Shown here piece after piece: positions 8,580 through 17,821 of a stretch of DNA of 35,351 nucleotides. Numbering within the stretch: the stretch's first letter is position 1; every line of letters begins with the position of its first letter. Source of the DNA: Chthoniobacterales bacterium (GTDB lineage Bacteria; Verrucomicrobiota; Verrucomicrobiia; Chthoniobacterales; UBA10450). The notes below the pieces were generated by a model that ran no database searches, had not been told where the DNA came from, and saw only the letters and a program-made list of their open reading frames with translations. Where the stretch lies: contig JAICMR010000018.1 of the NCBI GenBank assembly GCA_025929155.1, positions 1-35,351 of the forward strand, given 5' to 3'. A program made the position numbers and the translations under genes.

Positions 8580-10811
8580 TCACTCGTCAACCGCTTCAAT
8601 CTGTCGATCGAGAATTTCGCCCGTAAATCGATCAATCGCGATGTGAAGCCAGTAGCGTTTCTCGCCTTCGACCGTGAAGCTCGCTAGAGTTTTGGCGTTC
8701 GGCGGGTAGCGACCGCTTTGAGCAATGACGTCGATAAACAGCCCCCACGTTCGTGTCTGGGTAACTTCCGCGATGGCGCGAGCGACTGTTTCTTTTTCCT
8801 CGTCCGTCGATCCAATCGAGGTCCCAGTTGCCTCGACCAGCCGGCTAATGCCGCTTCGGCCGAGAGCGGGTTGGGCCATGGTCCCGAGGGTTGTATGTCC
8901 GATAATACCACTCGTCGGATATGGTGTGGGACTCGCTGCAGCATTGTTTGCAGAGGCCAGGCCAACCCCTGTGCCGGGAGTTGCTTCATTGGTAATCGCG
9001 CTTTTAAGGATTGCCGCGAAAACCCCTGGATTTGCGGAGTTGAGACTTACGATGCCGGCCCGGAGGGGCGCCGTGTTATAAGTGAAAAGATCGAGGATAG
9101 GAGCGTCCTGACTTGCCGAGGTAAGGAAGTCGACAGTTTGTGGCGCTGGACTCTTCTCAGGTCTTAGCGCATAGCCAATTTCCCCCACGTTCCGGAATGG
9201 GCGGTTCAGCATGGTGTAACCGGCGATGAATGGGCGCGGGGTCGGAGACATTCCCGCAGGTGGCGGGAATGGTGAAGGTTGAGGGGACGGTGACGGTCTC
9301 GCCGGATCGACGTTTTCCATTCCAGTCGCCCAATTGCCTCCACCGTATTCAATCATCGTGCTGGTGGTGTTCGTTGTAGGATCAACTGAGGAATCATCAT
9401 CATACTGGTCTATGATCGTGGCTCCAAGAGTGAGGGTTGTGTCTATATGAGTTGCGTCGTCTGATGTTGTCGAATAGACCGCGTAGTTAAGTAACTGAAA
9501 AAAGTCTGGCTCACCCGTAAATGCCCCGATAGTTGAACGAGGAGCTGTTCCCGTCTTACCCACATATTGCCAATGTCCCGGTGTTGCCGGATTTACCGGC
9601 GGCCCCACCGCGCCCGGAGTTCCGTCGACCCATTGGAGACCGAACAACTGTTTAATCTCTGCAGCCAGTGACGGCTCGGGCTTGTCTTTCAGTAGGGCGA
9701 GATTTCCAAGTGCAAATCTTGTAGTCAGGTTAGCGCCGGCTACCTGGAAGGTCGGAATGTTCTGCTCGCGCGAGAAGGTTCCCAGAAACTGGAGCATGTT
9801 AATGCTCGGTCCGGCCACCCTAACAAAAGCGATCAGGTCTTTGCGGTCGAGGAAAGCCTGGTCGGTGTGGCCCAAGTAGATAGCCGCCGAAACATTCCTG
9901 AAATCCCTTGACGTATCAAGAACATAAGCCATGAAAGGACTCGGATCAGGCGTCGGGGATAAGCTCGGAAAAGTTCCTGAGGATTGAACGGTCGCGTAAT
10001 TCCGCCAGCCGACGATCTTGCTGATGGCAGTGGCGGAAGCGGTGGAACCACTTGGCGTGTACTTCATCGCTGTAATATCCGCGAGCGCCATCGTTCCCTT
10101 GCGGCCAACCGCAGTAATCGCTGGTGTGGGTGATGGAAGTCCCACGACATTCGCATCCAGCAGACCTCCTTCGTCGTAAACCGCATAAGCGTATCTTCCG
10201 ACCGCGTAACCTTGATTGGATGAGGTCTTATCAGCTAAAGTGGGATCCCAGGAATTGAACGGAGTCGGCCCGTTTCTGGTCACTATAACCCAATCAGGCG
10301 CCCAATAGTCAGGTGCGCTGAACCCAGTGGTAATTGGGTCCGGACTGCTGTCGCCGGGAGCGGCTTTCGGAACCATGTAGTGGGCGTTCCAGCGAGCGAG
10401 GCTTATAACCCGGCCACCTAAGGCCGGGTCCGATAGCGAATTGACAGCCGAGGCGAGACTAGAAACCGCCGGGACAGGGATAGCGTCATCTCGCACGCTC
10501 CGCCGAATCAAGTTTGGGATGCCAGTTCCCTGCAGCCCGCCAGCGCCCGGTTCAGGACTCCGCTGCGGCACAATATTAACACTCGTTATGGGAACCCCGG
10601 TGGTAATTTCTTCTTTGAAGGTGCCGACGATTATATCCAAAGCACTTCTCGCCAATATGTCTGCCTTGTTGTTGTTAAAGCTCCCATTCGCCAATTGTCG
10701 GTTGGTAGTTGTTCGAGCCAGATAGGCGACGACAAGACCGGTGATAATTACGACGAAAGCCAGCACGATAACGAGAGCCGCAGCTTTGTCTCTCTTCGCT
10801 TTCGAATGCAT
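8580..10811 (-). CDS. Verru_Chthon cassette protein A-like (large pseudopilin/GspK-like)
   Basis: N-terminus AAALVIVLAFVVIITGLVVAYLARTTTNRQLANGSFNNNKADILARSALD; last gene of a four-gene pseudopilin cluster. Confidence 0.75.
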   Translation of the reverse strand: MHSKAKRDKAAALVIVLAFVVIITGLVVAYLARTTTNRQLANGSFNNNKADILARSALDIIVGTFKEEITTGVPITSVNIVPQRSPEPGAGGLQGTGIPNLIRRSVRDDAIPVPAVSSLASAVNSLSDPALGGRVISLARWNAHYMVPKAAPGDSSPDPITTGFSAPDYWAPDWVIVTRNGPTPFNSWDPTLADKTSSNQGYAVGRYAYAVYDEGGLLDANVVGLPSPTPAITAVGRKGTMALADITAMKYTPSGSTASATAISKIVGWRNYATVQSSGTFPSLSPTPDPSPFMAYVLDTSRDFRNVSAAIYLGHTDQAFLDRKDLIAFVRVAGPSINMLQFLGTFSREQNIPTFQVAGANLTTRFALGNLALLKDKPEPSLAAEIKQLFGLQWVDGTPGAVGPPVNPATPGHWQYVGKTGTAPRSTIGAFTGEPDFFQLLNYAVYSTTSDDATHIDTTLTLGATIIDQYDDDSSVDPTTNTTSTMIEYGGGNWATGMENVDPARPSPSPQPSPFPPPAGMSPTPRPFIAGYTMLNRPFRNVGEIGYALRPEKSPAPQTVDFLTSASQDAPILDLFTYNTAPLRAGIVSLNSANPGVFAAILKSAITNEATPGTGVGLASANNAAASPTPYPTSGIIGHTTLGTMAQPALGRSGISRLVEATGTSIGSTDEEKETVARAIAEVTQTRTWGLFIDVIAQSGRYPPNAKTLASFTVEGEKRYWLHIAIDRFTGEILDRQIEAVDE

Positions 10812-10812
10812 C

Positions 10813-11643
10813 CTATGGAGTCATGGGAAAGGTTTTTTGGTAGATACGAACTCCGTGAATGGCGGTTCGCGGCAGGCCGGCAGTGGCATTCAGAGCGGAT
10901 TGCCAGCTAGTAGCCAGCCCCGCAAGCCCCATATCCGGGGCAAAATCCGGTAGGCTGTCGATGATTGCTTTCAGCTGCACGTCTGACAAAAGAACTTGGC
11001 TTTTCTGGTCGACTGCCGCGATAGTCACGGAAATTGCGCTGACCTCTTTGAGCCCGTTCGCTCCGGGAAAAGCCGAGACGATCCCCGTGTTTAGAATGTA
11101 CGAGTACTCGAATCGGAAAATCTGCGGCCCGATCAGCTCATAGTCAGAGTCTGGAGAGCTATTACTCGTAGCGGCAGGCCAGTTGGTGGCTATCTTTTCC
11201 AATCCAAAAGCCATTCCCGCGGTCGCGTCCGAGCTGTTCCACAACAAGCCTTTGCCCATCCGTTCCATCCGATTGGAGGAGACGGAAGTGCTATCAGAGT
11301 TTATGCGGTACGAAACGAGAGACAACGGCCTCTGCGAACCGGTTGAAGGATAATAGCCCGGTGTGCTGCAAAAGAAGGCGATATGGTCATTGCCTACCTC
11401 ACTATCGAGCGGGCCCTTGACGTAGTAGTCAACATCCGGTCTCCGGACCATTCGGGCCAGGTCTAAGCCGATCCGATCAAAAACCGGTCTTACCTGGGTC
11501 TCGACGTCCTGCTTTTTAGTGTCCAGGGCAATTACATCCGCGGCGCTGTGTACCATCGTGCTTGTCAGAAGTACGATGATGGTGAGCACGGTGATGGAAA
11601 CCAAGAGCTCGGCCAAAGTAAAACCACTAGAGGAGCGTCGCAT
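10813..11643 (-). CDS. Prepilin-type N-terminal methylation protein, Verru_Chthon cassette protein C-like
   Basis: MRRSSSGFTLAELLVSITVLTIIVLLTSTMV (GFTLxE prepilin motif). Start refined from the longer ORF. Confidence 0.75.
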   Translation of the reverse strand: MRRSSSGFTLAELLVSITVLTIIVLLTSTMVHSAADVIALDTKKQDVETQVRPVFDRIGLDLARMVRRPDVDYYVKGPLDSEVGNDHIAFFCSTPGYYPSTGSQRPLSLVSYRINSDSTSVSSNRMERMGKGLLWNSSDATAGMAFGLEKIATNWPAATSNSSPDSDYELIGPQIFRFEYSYILNTGIVSAFPGANGLKEVSAISVTIAAVDQKSQVLLSDVQLKAIIDSLPDFAPDMGLAGLATSWQSALNATAGLPRTAIHGVRIYQKTFPMTP

Positions 11644-11645
11644 GT

Positions 11646-12113
11646 CTAGCTCCGATCGAGGGCAAGAAAAATTTCCGAAGACGCGGTCTTTGGGCTCGTC
11701 GGAGCAGCGCTGGCAGGCCATGTTATGCGTAGGTCCGCGAGGGTTGCTGTCGATGTGCCAGGGTGAGACACAAATGTTATAATCAGGCGGTATCGAGAAG
11801 TGCTGCTTGGTTCCGTCGAAGCTTCGGCGGTCGAATCGAAATAGAGAGTGGTCGCGGAGTCTTCATTCGGCGTGGGAGGAATGGGTATTCCGAATTGGAG
11901 CGAGACCGAAGCCGTTCTAGGTGTCGCCCGAAGATCCGCGGCAACGGCACTGAGGATCCCGAGCGAAACCGTTTGCTCCGATGCGCTGTGGCTGAGTCGC
12001 GAGCCAGTGGTGAAGAGACCCAAAATTGCAAGAAGTGAAAAGGAGACGACACCGAGGGCCAGTGTGACTTCGACAAGAGAGAAAGCAGACCGCGGTCTGG
12101 TCGGTGCTTTCAT
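11646..12113 (-). CDS. Prepilin-type protein, Verru_Chthon cassette protein B-like
   Basis: RSAFSLVEVTLALGVVSFSLLAILGLFTTG; 4-bp ATGA overlap with the upstream gene. Confidence 0.75.
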   Translation of the reverse strand: MKAPTRPRSAFSLVEVTLALGVVSFSLLAILGLFTTGSRLSHSASEQTVSLGILSAVAADLRATPRTASVSLQFGIPIPPTPNEDSATTLYFDSTAEASTEPSSTSRYRLIITFVSHPGTSTATLADLRITWPASAAPTSPKTASSEIFLALDRS

Positions 12114-12931
12114 CGAGTGTAGATGGTAAAGTTTCCCCCGACGCCGCTGAACTGGATCGCGATGGCATTGCCGGAGTAGGTCGCGCCAGCCGGAGGCGGT
12201 GTGGGCGCCTGATCACCATGTGTTTGGACAAGTCCGAGTTCAGCCAGGTGCTTCAGGCTATACGTGCCATTGATGTTCGCCTCTCCGCCAGGACCAAACC
12301 GAACCGTTTTGTAGAAGGTGTAGTTCTGAGCGGAGAAAGGGAACTTTGTTTGATCGCCGTGTGACTGTTTGCCGTAGGGATCATCACTGCTGATCCGATC
12401 ATAATGATCGTAGGGCGCGCCTTCGATATAAGGAGTGTCAGGCCTGCCATCGAACTTACCCTGGAGCGGACCAGGCACGGGCGACGGTGCGGCAGGCGGG
12501 CCAACCTCCGTGATATGGACACCATCTATATGAAGCAGCTTGCCCACCTGCTTAATCCGATCTGCTGGCAAAGCTGCGCCAGTGGCTGCGTCATCAAAAA
12601 TAGCAGTGCCATCAAGTGAAAGAACCGAAGCCATCACAAGTCGACCTTTGCCAGGATAAGGTGGTTGAGTATTTGTCGGAGCGGAGGCGCTCGTGTTTTC
12701 CTCATAAAACCCCACCCAAACGTAGGTGTCATTTGCCATGGCAGTGACGCGTGCCTCCTCGAGCAGGCCCTTGATGGAGTATGCCGCGTCCGTAATGTTT
12801 CCCGCATTGTTCAGACTGGTGAAAGCCGGCGCGAGCAGGGCTAACAGGATGGAGATAATCCCAGCCACCACCAGCATCTCGACGAGGGTGAAAGCGGAAA
12901 GAGGACGGGGGTTCGATTCGGGGTTCGGCAC
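12110..12931 (-). CDS. Prepilin-type protein, Verru_Chthon cassette protein D-like
   Basis: LSAFTLVEMLVVAGIISILLALLAPAFTSLNNAGNITDAAYSIKGLLEEARVTAMANDTYVWVGF. Confidence 0.78.
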   Translation of the reverse strand: MPNPESNPRPLSAFTLVEMLVVAGIISILLALLAPAFTSLNNAGNITDAAYSIKGLLEEARVTAMANDTYVWVGFYEENTSASAPTNTQPPYPGKGRLVMASVLSLDGTAIFDDAATGAALPADRIKQVGKLLHIDGVHITEVGPPAAPSPVPGPLQGKFDGRPDTPYIEGAPYDHYDRISSDDPYGKQSHGDQTKFPFSAQNYTFYKTVRFGPGGEANINGTYSLKHLAELGLVQTHGDQAPTPPPAGATYSGNAIAIQFSGVGGNFTIYTR

Positions 12932-13135
12932 GGCAGGGGGCGGAGTCGAGAGGCGTTATAGCGCACGAGCTGAAGTCTGGGAAGCGTAAAACCGACTTTT
13001 CGAGCGGCATTGCTCAAGATCGTGTTGGGCCGCCGCGCTTCCGGCGGGACACATCTTTTCTGAGAAAGCAGCGCAACCGTGCACGCGAGCTGCTTTACCC
13101 AATTCCAGAAATTATCAATTTAACCGGACCTTGCC

Positions 13136-14626
13136 ATGCGCTCGCACCACTCTCGCCGCTCTGCTTTTGCTTTGGTGTCGCTTGCTGCTTTTTCATTTTT
13201 TTCACCGTTCGCGCTCGGCTATGCACTGGAAGGAGTGCATTGGCCGAACGGCTCTGTCGTGAAGCTACAGATGAGCCTCGGCAACCCCGGCAAGACACTG
13301 CAGGACGGCAGCTCGTCCTGGAATGTAGCCGCGGTCCCAGCTACCGATCAGTGGAACAGCAACATGGCGCATTGTCAGTTTTCGTATGTAATGAATTCTT
13401 CCGCCCCGGTCTCCTCGGGCGATGGGGTGAACTCGGTTGTCTTCGCCAACGATGTTTTCGGCGACGCTTTTGGCGCTGGCGTTCTCGCAGTCACCTATCA
13501 CTGGCATAACAGTGACAATGTCCTGCAGGAAGCCGACGTGCTCTTCAACAAGGGGCAGACCTTCGATTCTTATCGGGGTCCGCTCCAGTTCGGCTCCAAC
13601 GGTTACGCCCTCGCGGATATTCGCCGCGTCTTTTTGCACGAGCTGGGTCACGCGCTGGGGCTCGATCACCCGGATCAGGCTGGCCAGCATGTCGCGGCGG
13701 TCATGAATTCGGTCGTAAGCGACACCTACCTGCTGACCGCAGATGATCTGCAAGGAATCCATAGCCTTTATGGTGCTCCGGCGCCTTCTGGAACGCCCGC
13801 GCCGACAGCAACGCCCACACCGACCCCCGATCAAAGCGGCCCCAGCCGGTTGGTCAACCTCTCTACTCGGATGCAGGTCGGCACCGGCGATAATGTCCTT
13901 ATCGGCGGTTTCATTATCCAAGGCGACAAACGCAAGACCATCCTGCTCCGCGGCCTCGGTCCGTCGCTCGGGGCGAGCGGCGTGACCGGGGCGCTCCCCG
14001 ATCCGCGCATGACGTTGCTCGACTCGAAGGGCGTGGTGATTCAGACCAACGACAATTGGCAGCAGAATCCGGACGCCGTCGAGATCACCGCGACCACAAT
14101 TCCGCCTAACGATCCGCGGGAATCCGCGCTGATCGCGCGGCTTGAGCCTGGCAGCTACACCGTCGTCGTCGATGGTGTGAACGGAGCCACAGGGATCGGC
14201 CTGGTCGAAAGCTATACCCTCGACACGTATCAAGGCTCGCGCGCGGCCAACATCTCGACCCGCGGCTACGTCGGTAGCGGCGAAGCCGCGCTGATCGGCG
14301 GGTTTATTGTGCGGGGCGCAACTACCAAACGAGCGATCATCCGCGCGCTCGGTCCCTCGCTCGCCGACAGCACCACCGCGCGCGTGCTCCAGAACCCGAG
14401 CGTCGAATTGCGCGACGGCGACGGCCAACTCGTCGCGATTAATGACGACTGGCAAACCAGTCCGGACGCTGACGATATCCGCGCCAGCGGAATTCCGCCT
14501 AACGATCCGCTGGAGTCGGCGCTCGTCGCCACACTCGGTCCCGGCAGCTACACCGCCGTGGTTAGCGGATCCGAGGGCGACGAAGGCATCGGCCTGGTCG
14601 AAATCTACGATATCGATCCCGACTGA
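13136..14626 (+). CDS. Secreted matrixin-like (M10) metalloprotease with two C-terminal repeats
   Basis: Signal peptide; zinc site FLHELGHALGLDHP; PT linker; repeats STRMQVGTGDNVLIGGFII..LRGLGPSL..IPPNDPRESAL and STRGYVGSGEAALIGGFIV..IRALGPSL..IPPNDPLESAL. Confidence 0.85.
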   Translation: MRSHHSRRSAFALVSLAAFSFFSPFALGYALEGVHWPNGSVVKLQMSLGNPGKTLQDGSSSWNVAAVPATDQWNSNMAHCQFSYVMNSSAPVSSGDGVNSVVFANDVFGDAFGAGVLAVTYHWHNSDNVLQEADVLFNKGQTFDSYRGPLQFGSNGYALADIRRVFLHELGHALGLDHPDQAGQHVAAVMNSVVSDTYLLTADDLQGIHSLYGAPAPSGTPAPTATPTPTPDQSGPSRLVNLSTRMQVGTGDNVLIGGFIIQGDKRKTILLRGLGPSLGASGVTGALPDPRMTLLDSKGVVIQTNDNWQQNPDAVEITATTIPPNDPRESALIARLEPGSYTVVVDGVNGATGIGLVESYTLDTYQGSRAANISTRGYVGSGEAALIGGFIVRGATTKRAIIRALGPSLADSTTARVLQNPSVELRDGDGQLVAINDDWQTSPDADDIRASGIPPNDPLESALVATLGPGSYTAVVSGSEGDEGIGLVEIYDIDPD

Positions 14627-14669
14627 GCCGCAATTGAAAACGCCCTGCTCACATTTATCGTTATCAAAC

Positions 14670-15275
14670 ATGAAAAAGCTCCCCGTCCGTAAATTGCGCG
14701 TTCGTCTCGCTCTTATCCTTTTCCTGATGTCCGCTTTCGCGGGAAAGAGCCACGCCACCACTGTGATCGCGCCTGATTTCGATCATCTCGTCAGCCGCGC
14801 CGACGCCATCTTTGAAGGCAATGTCACCGATGTTCGGTCGCAATGGATCGGGGAAGGCGAGCAACATCGCATCGTCACTTTCGTGACCTTCAAGGTTGAT
14901 CAATCGCTCAAGGGCGATGTGGGGAATAGTTACACGATTCGCATGCTCGGCGGGACGGTTAACGGCGAAACGATGAGCGTGTCGGACGCGCCGAAATTCG
15001 CCGTTGGCGATCACGACCTGCTCTTTGTGAAGGACAACGGCCGTCAGTTCATCCCGCTCGTCGGAATTCAGCACGGGCGGATTCGGATTCAAAAAGATCA
15101 GGCCGGGCAGGAGATCCTGCTGACTGGTGAAGACCAGCCTCTGGCCGATGTCAGCCAGCTCGGAAACGACGAGTCGGGAATCGCGCGGAATCGCCCGTCG
15201 CTCTCGCTCCAGCAATTCAAGACCGCGGTGCAGGATCGTGTGCGTCAGCAAAAGGCGCGCGCAAACACGCCATAG
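14670..15275 (+). CDS. Secreted hypothetical protein
   Basis: Signal peptide MKKLPVRKLRVRLALILFLMSAFAGKSHA, then DHLVSRADAIFEGNVTDVRSQW..VTFKVDQSLKGDVGNSYTIRMLGG. Confidence 0.75.
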   Translation: MKKLPVRKLRVRLALILFLMSAFAGKSHATTVIAPDFDHLVSRADAIFEGNVTDVRSQWIGEGEQHRIVTFVTFKVDQSLKGDVGNSYTIRMLGGTVNGETMSVSDAPKFAVGDHDLLFVKDNGRQFIPLVGIQHGRIRIQKDQAGQEILLTGEDQPLADVSQLGNDESGIARNRPSLSLQQFKTAVQDRVRQQKARANTP

Positions 15276-15333
15276 CGTCGCGCAAACCGTAGCATCCGGC
15301 CCGGCGTTTTTCCGCTGCGCTATTCAGTGCGGG

Positions 15334-15387
15334 GGAGTGCAGGCGTAAGATAAAGTTTAAGTACAATGGTAGACACGACCGGCTCCT
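15334..15387 (+). repeat. Dispersed intergenic element, copy B
   Basis: GGAGTGCAGGCGTAAGATAAAGTTTAAGTACAATGGTAGACACGACCGGCTCCT aligns to 4897-4951. Confidence 0.75.
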
Positions 15388-15408
15388 GGCCTGTTCCCGA
15401 TGACGAAA

Positions 15409-16905
15409 TTAATCGGTTTCGCACTCGTTAGGCGGACGTCGACAAAGCAAATAAACGGGCAATCCGCTAAGAACGATCGCGCACCCGATTCCGCAGGTTG
15501 CCGGCGCCAGAACCGCCAAGTCCACAATCAAAAAGAGCCCGATGAAGATCGCGACGAGCGGCGCGATCGGATAACCCCACGCCCTATAAGGCCGCGGCGT
15601 CTCCGGAGCGGTTCGGCGCAAAACCAGCACCGCCGCGACGAGCAGCACATAGAAAATGAGATCGGCCGCGACGATGTATTCCAGCAACTGCGTGTAAACA
15701 TTTCCGTAACCGGACGCCCCCGTCACGGAATCAATCCTCACCGTGCGCGGCAAAGTCAGGAGCGCGGCCCAAACGCCCTGCGCGAGCAGGGCCGCGGCGG
15801 GAACATGCCGCGTATTCGTGTGCGCAGCCGCGCGGAAGAACAACCGGTCCCGCGCCATCGCAAAAGAGACCCGCGCCCCTGCCAGGATGAGCCCGTTTTC
15901 GCAACCAAACGTCGAAACCAAAATCGCCGCCGCCATGGCGCTCGCTCCTGGTGCACCCAGGATCGAGCGGACCGCGGCGACCGCGACCCGGTTCTGCGGC
16001 GCGTGCGAAATTTCGCCTAACGAGAGCGTCGCGACATACGCGAGATTCGCGAGCACATAGAGCGTCACGACCACACCGCACCCGAGCAGGAGCGCGCGCG
16101 GCAAGTTTCGTCCCGGCTCGCGGATCTCGCTCCCCGTAAACGTGACATTTGTCCAGGCCGTCTGCGCGAAGAGCGGACCGATCATCGCCTTGCCAAAGAT
16201 GATGACGAGAGCGAGCCCGCTACCAATCGTTAGCCCCGGCTGCGCGAGCTGTGGCGACCACCCATTCGCCCACGGATTCCACCAATCGGAGGCCCGTGCG
16301 GCGCTCCCGCTTTTCCAGCCTAACGAAAGCCCAAGAACGACTAGCGCGAGGAGCGCCGCGGTTTTGGCCAGGGTGAAAATGTTCTGCACCCATTTGCCCG
16401 CTTCGAGCCCGCGCGTGTTGACCCAGGTGAGCAAGAAAATCAGCGCGATCGCCACGAACTGCTCGCTCGAGAGACTGATTGCGAAGGCATCTGAGAGATG
16501 TATTGGCCTAACGAGATAAATTTCCGATCCGACCGCGGGAAGAAAGACGCCGGCAAATTTTGCGAACGCGATTGCTACCGCCGCGATCGTACCGGTTTGG
16601 ATGACGAGAAAAAGTGTCCAGCCGAACAGAAAACCAATTGCCGGACCATAAGCTTGGCGCAGGAAAACGTATTGGCCGCCCGCGCGTGGCATCATCGCCG
16701 CCAGCTCCGCGCAACAGAGCGCGCCGGCAACCGTGAGGATCCCAGCCATCGTCCAGGCGAGAAGCAACCAGCCGGGCGCGCCGAGGAGACGGGTCGATTC
16801 CGCGGAGGTGATGAAAATGCCGGAGCCGATCATCGACCCGATCACGATCATGGTCGCATCGAGCGGCCCGAGGCCACGCACCAGCTTATCGTTAGGCTGG
16901 CTCAT
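15409..16905 (-). CDS. APC family amino acid permease
   Basis: LGPLDATMIVIGSMIGSGIFITSAE; multiple TM segments; RPYRAWGYPIAPLVAIFIGLFLIVDL. Confidence 0.88.
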   Translation of the reverse strand: MSQPNDKLVRGLGPLDATMIVIGSMIGSGIFITSAESTRLLGAPGWLLLAWTMAGILTVAGALCCAELAAMMPRAGGQYVFLRQAYGPAIGFLFGWTLFLVIQTGTIAAVAIAFAKFAGVFLPAVGSEIYLVRPIHLSDAFAISLSSEQFVAIALIFLLTWVNTRGLEAGKWVQNIFTLAKTAALLALVVLGLSLGWKSGSAARASDWWNPWANGWSPQLAQPGLTIGSGLALVIIFGKAMIGPLFAQTAWTNVTFTGSEIREPGRNLPRALLLGCGVVVTLYVLANLAYVATLSLGEISHAPQNRVAVAAVRSILGAPGASAMAAAILVSTFGCENGLILAGARVSFAMARDRLFFRAAAHTNTRHVPAAALLAQGVWAALLTLPRTVRIDSVTGASGYGNVYTQLLEYIVAADLIFYVLLVAAVLVLRRTAPETPRPYRAWGYPIAPLVAIFIGLFLIVDLAVLAPATCGIGCAIVLSGLPVYLLCRRPPNECETD

Positions 16906-16924
16906 TCGTTAGCTAACAGAGTCC

Positions 16925-17061
16925 GGGTAGCGCACGCGCCTCGCCTGCTGGCGAACGCGTCCCGCCTTCGTGGACTTTCGACCGGCCAGGATATTTCCGT
17001 GCCGAAGGAAGTCCGTCGCCGCGAGACACCTCGACCAGCACGCGGGACGCGTGCGCTACCC
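16925..17061. repeat. Intergenic palindromic repeat element, copy 2
   Basis: GGGTAGCGCACGCGCCTCGCCTGCTGG (16925-16951) and CCAGCACGCGGGACGCGTGCGCTACCC (17035-17061); same arms as 4615-4737. Confidence 0.82.
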
Positions 17062-17083
17062 GGAGGATGCGCCTTCATCCAAC

Positions 17084-17821
17084 TCACGGCGCAGCCACGA
17101 CAATCCCGCCGGCGGACAGTTCAGCCCGCAGCTTCTGCGCGAACGCCAATGCCTCCGGCGTGTCGCCATGCACGCAGATCGTGTCGGCCGCGATCGCGAA
17201 ATCGCCGCCATCGACCGTGCGCACGAACCCGTCACGCAACATCCGGAGCACCCGCGCGGACGCTTCGCCCGCGTCGTGCAGGAGCGCGTCCGGCCGCGTG
17301 CGTGGAACGAGCGCGCCGTTCGCGAGGTAGTTGCGATCAGCGAACACTTCGCGCGCGGTTCGCAGTCCGATCGCATTCGCCGCTTGCGCGAGGGCGCTTC
17401 CGCCGGGCGCAAAAACGATGAGTGCTGGATCGACCGCCAGAATCGCGTGGGCCACGGCATCAGCCAAAGCACGGTCCCGCGCTGCCATGTTGTAGAGCGC
17501 GCCGTGCGGTTTCACATGATTCGGCTGCACGCCTAACGACCGCGCGACGCCATCAAAGGCACCGACCTGATACGCAACCAGCGCAAACAATTCCTCCGCC
17601 GTCACCGCCACCTCGCTGCGGCCAAAATTTTCTCGATCATTGAAGCTCGGATGCGCGCCGACCGCGACTCCCGCCTCGCGGGCCGCGAGGATGGAAGCCG
17701 ACATCGACGATGCATCGCCTGCGTGAAATCCACACGCGATGCTCGCCGAGCTCACGAGCTCGAGCAGCTCCCGCTCCCCGCTCATGTTTTCTCCGAGATC
17801 CGCGTTCAGATCGATTTTCAT
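17084..17821 (-). CDS. pxpA: 5-oxoprolinase subunit PxpA (LamB/YcsF family)
   Basis: MKIDLNADLGENMSGERELLELVSSASIACGFHAGDASSM, GAHPSFNDRENFGR, HVKPHGALYN, ICVHGDTPEA. Confidence 0.93.
   Translation of the reverse strand: MKIDLNADLGENMSGERELLELVSSASIACGFHAGDASSMSASILAAREAGVAVGAHPSFNDRENFGRSEVAVTAEELFALVAYQVGAFDGVARSLGVQPNHVKPHGALYNMAARDRALADAVAHAILAVDPALIVFAPGGSALAQAANAIGLRTAREVFADRNYLANGALVPRTRPDALLHDAGEASARVLRMLRDGFVRTVDGGDFAIAADTICVHGDTPEALAFAQKLRAELSAGGIVVAAP

Noticed and set aside
13265-14761. 498-aa minus-strand ORF opposite the metalloprotease
   Set aside because: Shadow ORF of a GC-rich gene; no recognisable domain, while the plus strand has a signal peptide, zinc site and repeats.
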